Shown: one piece after another, positions 23,360-23,960 of the stretch
How positions within the stretch are numbered: position 1 is the stretch's first letter
Layout of the letters: each line of letters starts with the position of its first letter
Assembly (NCBI GenBank): GCA_030673735.1
Contig: DAOVIK010000003.1
Coordinates: 1 to 23,960, forward strand
DNA: 23,960 bases
From: Anaerolineae bacterium
Lineage (GTDB): Bacteria > Chloroflexota > Anaerolineae > Anaerolineales > E44-bin32
Direction of reading: 5' to 3'
Made by a program: the position numbers and the translations under genes
Notes under the pieces: model-generated
What the model was told of the DNA's origin: nothing
Seen by the model: only the letters and a program-made list of their open reading frames with translations
Database searches by the model: none

Positions 23360-23960
23360 ATGACCATCATCATTGAAGCAGTCGACCTACATAAACACTT
23401 CAAGATCTTCAAGTATCGTGCGGGGCTGTGGGGAGCCATCCGAAACCTGTTCGCTCGCCGCCATGAGATCGTGCGAGCTGTGGACGGCGTCAGCTTCGAG
23501 ATCCGATCTGGGGAGCTGGTCGGTTATATCGGCCCCAACGGTGCCGGCAAATCGACCACAATCAAGATGCTGAGCGGACTGCTCGTTCCTACCAGCGGTA
23601 AATTGCAGGTGAACGGCTACGTCCCTTGGAAGCAGCGCAAGCAGCTCGTGGCTCAACTGGGGGCAGTCTTCGGCCAGCGGACTACGTTGTGGTGGGATTT
23701 GCCGGTGATCGAATCGCTCGAGCTGCTGCAGCACATCTATCGCATTCCCGCCAAGGATTTCGCTCATAATCTGAAGGAATTCCGTCAATTGTTGGAGCTG
23801 GATCCCTTCCTGGAAATGCCGGTGCGCTCGCTATCGTTGGGGCAACGCATGCGCGCCGATCTTTGCGCGGCGCTGCTGCATGATCCGCCGCTGCTGTTCT
23901 TGGATGAACCGACGATCGGGCTAGACGTGGTTGCCAAAGAGCGCATCCGCCAGTTCATTC
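23360..23960 (+). CDS. ABC-2 exporter ATPase, COG4586-like (3' end cut by window)
   Basis: The frame is open from ATG 23360 to the window end (200 codons, no stop). It is the ATPase of the export operon. Walker A GPNGAGKST is at about residues 59-67, signature LSLGQ at about 159-163, and Walker B LLFLDEPTIGLD at about 178-189 with Glu. The N-terminal HFKIFKYRAGLWGAIRNLFARRHEIVRAVDGVSFEI insert, before a usual DGVSFEI start, is characteristic of COG4586. Start codon lies 3 bases after the second permease stop. The missing C-terminus cannot be judged. Confidence 0.92.
   Translation, partial: MTIIIEAVDLHKHFKIFKYRAGLWGAIRNLFARRHEIVRAVDGVSFEIRSGELVGYIGPNGAGKSTTIKMLSGLLVPTSGKLQVNGYVPWKQRKQLVAQLGAVFGQRTTLWWDLPVIESLELLQHIYRIPAKDFAHNLKEFRQLLELDPFLEMPVRSLSLGQRMRADLCAALLHDPPLLFLDEPTIGLDVVAKERIRQFI

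Overview
The window (23,960 bp, roughly 57-60% G+C by eye) looks like chromosomal DNA of a free-living, probably gram-positive-like (monoderm) bacterium. I suspect Chloroflexota (Anaerolineae-type). The reasons are the gene mix (M29 aminopeptidase, COG4586/4587/3694-type ABC-2 exporter, several PPC-domain lipoproteins with Thr/Pro-rich linkers, CxxCH lipoprotein) and short palindromic repeats of the GTAGAGACG and TGACAGGT kinds in the gaps. This assignment is inference; there is no rRNA or other marker in the window. No tRNA, rRNA, CRISPR array, transposase or phage gene was seen.

Layout. 1-491 (-) is the 5' part of an AlkZ-related winged-helix protein. 538-2338 (+) is a compact arsenic module: an ArsR repressor whose promoter overlaps a 22-bp inverted-repeat operator, a second near-copy of that operator just after arsR, a 27-codon Cys-containing ORF with a strong Shine-Dalgarno, a terminator-like hairpin, arsM (arsenite methyltransferase), and a small membrane protein. 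2518-3804 is citrate synthase. 4099-7667 is a coupled pair of half-size ABC exporters that form one heterodimer with a single degenerate ATP site. 7668-8592 is a 925-bp non-coding stretch full of palindromes and a diverged direct repeat. On the minus strand, 8593-11471 holds an M29 aminopeptidase followed by a pentaheme CxxCH lipoprotein, and 11558-12388 a SAM methyltransferase. 12667-16022 (-) holds three paralogous PPC-repeat lipoproteins (4, 2 and 2 repeats). 16348-18755 (+) holds two translationally coupled subunits of the 2-hydroxyacyl-CoA dehydratase/benzoyl-CoA reductase family. 18756-19097 is a structured non-coding gap. 19098-19430 (-) is a YkvA/DUF1232-like membrane protein, 19702-20682 (+) is moaA, 20843-21691 (+) a PhnP-like metallo-hydrolase, and 21754-23960 (+) an ABC-2 export operon (two permeases plus an ATPase cut by the window end).

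How the genes work together. The arsenic module is the only part with visible dedicated control: ArsR should release its own promoter and the downstream site when As(III) binds, raising ArsM, which methylates arsenite. The two ABC systems, the dehydratase pair and the aminopeptidase/cytochrome pair are each held together by 4-bp ATGA overlaps or near-zero spacing. The rest is a mixed housekeeping and accessory neighbourhood. No obviously new multi-gene system is visible. The best leads are the two-operator arsenic module with its unnamed Cys peptide, the PPC lipoprotein family, and the repeat-rich gaps at 7.7-8.6 kb and 18.8-19.1 kb.
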